NCBI GenBank assembly: GCA_940746715.1
Contig: CALNWN010000002.1
Coordinates: 310,001 to 374,000 of the forward strand
Source of the DNA: an uncultured Paraburkholderia sp.
GTDB lineage: Bacteria; Pseudomonadota; Gammaproteobacteria; Burkholderiales; Burkholderiaceae
DNA: 64,000 nt
Direction: 5' to 3'
Part shown: positions 63,029-64,000 of the stretch, piece after piece
How the letters are laid out: each line of letters begins with the position of its first letter
Numbering within the stretch: position 1 is the first letter of the stretch
Program-made: the position numbers and the translations under genes
The notes under the pieces: model-generated
Database searches by the model: none
What the model was told of the DNA's origin: nothing
What the model saw: the letters and a program-made list of their open reading frames with translations, nothing else

Positions 63029-63325
63029 ATGAACGCGCATACCGATCTGATCGACCGCTATTTCGACGCATGGAACGAGACCGATGGCGCGCGCCGCCGC
63101 GAGCTGATCGCCTCGACCTGGGCGAGCGATGCCGACTACCGCGACCCGCTGATGGCCGGCTCGGGCCACGACGGCATCGACGCGATGATCCGTGCCGTGC
63201 AGGAGCGCTTTGCCGGCCACACATTTCGCCGCTCGACCGAGGTCGACGGGTTCGGCACCGTCGACGCGCACGGGCGTCTGCAGACAGTGACCGGCTTCCT
63301 GGATCAGGTGCCCGCGGGCGCCTAA
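63029..63325 (+). CDS. SnoaL-like domain protein, probably with an internal deletion
   Basis: 98 residues. LIDRYFDAWNETDGARRREL, WASDADYRDPLMAGSGHDGI and AMIRAVQERFAGHTFRRSTE are the usual nuclear-transport-factor-2/SnoaL fold start. After EVDGFG it passes directly to TVDAHGRLQTVTGFLD, skipping about 20 residues (two strands) of the normal ~125-residue fold. Probably non-functional if real. Confidence 0.65.
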   Translation: MNAHTDLIDRYFDAWNETDGARRRELIASTWASDADYRDPLMAGSGHDGIDAMIRAVQERFAGHTFRRSTEVDGFGTVDAHGRLQTVTGFLDQVPAGA

Positions 63326-63391
63326 CGAGCCGCCGCCCACCGACGTCGCAGCCATCCCCGTCGCCATCGCCCATCTTTCACGGAGACTATC

Positions 63392-63658
63392 ATGCACGAG
63401 CCCGCCAGCGTCACGGCTCACTCGCCCGTCACACGGTTCGCGCGCTTCGCGGGCGCCATCGACGCGCTCTCGGGCGCGATCGCCGGCTTCGCGCTTCTCG
63501 CCGGCACGCGCGCGTTCATGTTCACCGCGTTGCTCGGCTGGCGCGAACCGGTGCTGAGTGGCGCGGGGCTCGTGCTGCTCGCGGCGATCGGATGGCTGCG
63601 GTGGCGTTGCCGCGGCATGGCGCGGCGCGTGCCCGGCGCGTCGTGCGCGGCGCACTGA
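63392..63658 (+). CDS. Small membrane protein
   Basis: 88 residues with two hydrophobic stretches (SGAIAGFALLAGTRAFMFTA, SGAGLVLLAAIGWLRW) and a basic C-terminus. No family recognised. May be shortened, like its neighbour. Confidence 0.45.
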   Translation: MHEPASVTAHSPVTRFARFAGAIDALSGAIAGFALLAGTRAFMFTALLGWREPVLSGAGLVLLAAIGWLRWRCRGMARRVPGASCAAH

Positions 63659-63756
63659 ATCTCCGAAGCGCGCGGCGTTGCTTGCTACAATCGTTTGCCG
63701 CATGGCGTTCAAGGCAATCCATTCGAATAACCGCAAGCAATCTGCATGGAGAAACA

Positions 63757-64000
63757 GTGCTAAAAAATCTCGATCCCCTGCTCAACGCCGACATCCTGCA
63801 TGCACTCCGCTCAATGGGCCACGGCGACGAAGTCGTGATTTGCGACGCCAACTTTCCCGGCGATTCCGTGGCGCATTCCACGGTGCTCGGCAAGCTGCTG
63901 CGTCTTGACGGCGTGAGCTCGCCGCGCGCGGTCCGCGCGGTGCTGTCGGTGCTGCCGCTCGACACCTTCATCGAACAACCGGCGTCGCGCATGGAAGTCG
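63757..64000 (+). CDS. RbsD/FucU family sugar mutarotase, runs off the window
   Basis: From a GTG with GGAG 5 nt upstream: KNLDPLLNADILHALRSMGH, GDEVVICDANFPGDSVAHST and VLSVLPLDTFIEQPASRMEV are the diagnostic start of the RbsD/FucU family (fucose or ribose mutarotase); the His in the first motif is the catalytic one. Only the first 81 residues are in the window. Confidence 0.85.
   Translation, partial: MLKNLDPLLNADILHALRSMGHGDEVVICDANFPGDSVAHSTVLGKLLRLDGVSSPRAVRAVLSVLPLDTFIEQPASRMEV

Overview
The window is high-GC DNA with the gene families and codon use of Burkholderiaceae (Burkholderia / Paraburkholderia / Caballeronia type). This rests on family recognition and composition, because no rRNA or species marker is present. 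It contains three kinds of DNA: a surface-polysaccharide and general-metabolism segment (1-14.4 kb), a one-carbon / autotrophy island (14.4-36 kb), and the early and regulatory half of a lambdoid-type prophage (about 36-62.9 kb). A short return to chromosomal genes follows (63-64 kb).

Layout. 0.3-7.3 kb: two acyltransferase-3 membrane proteins, a hybrid MEDS histidine kinase, a TupA-like ATP-grasp glycosyltransferase and a GT2 glycosyltransferase. 7.4-10.2 kb: alpha/beta hydrolase, divergent LysR regulator, Ap4A-phosphorylase-like HIT protein. 10.2-14.4 kb: FAD amino-acid oxidase, amino-acid binding protein, ornithine-cyclodeaminase-like protein and a YheO-type regulator, which look like a D-amino-acid or opine-type catabolic set. 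14.4-23.5 kb (minus strand): xoxF-xoxG-xoxJ, an unrecognised periplasmic gene, a CbbR-like LysR gene, then moxR-mxaS-mxaA-mxaC/K-mxaL. 24-33 kb (plus strand, with one folB-like gene on minus): the tetrahydromethanopterin (H4MPT) formaldehyde pathway and cofactor genes (pterin dehydratase-like, mtdB, mch, ATP-grasp, CitG-like, fae, folB-like, a sigma-54 activator, flavoprotein, DHPS-like). 33-36 kb: Calvin-cycle genes rpe, fba and the 3' part of tkt. The logic is lanthanide-dependent methanol oxidation to formaldehyde, H4MPT-linked formaldehyde oxidation, and CO2 refixation.

The prophage segment has a leftward arm (HNH nucleases, DUF2493, RuvC-like, DUF1364, NinB, dNMP kinase, methyltransferase, DnaB, replication initiator), a Cro/CI switch at 49.2-50.3 kb, and a rightward arm of many tiny translationally coupled genes, a GHKL ATPase, a YqaJ-like exonuclease, excisionase and integrase. 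Terminase, head, tail and lysis genes are absent. Its left edge is a truncated HNH gene joined directly to a 5'-truncated tkt.

Two features dominate the window. First, chromosome and prophage alike carry many frameshifts, gene fusions and nine in-frame nonsense codons, eight of them TAG. They are more likely sequence or assembly error than real decay, but this cannot be settled from sequence alone. Second, the rightward phage arm contains long non-coding, strongly foldable stretches. Two of these share a tRNA-like layout (acceptor-like helix, D-arm-like hairpin, T-arm-like hairpin or tract) but are about 120-135 nt long; I do not recognise them as a known RNA.
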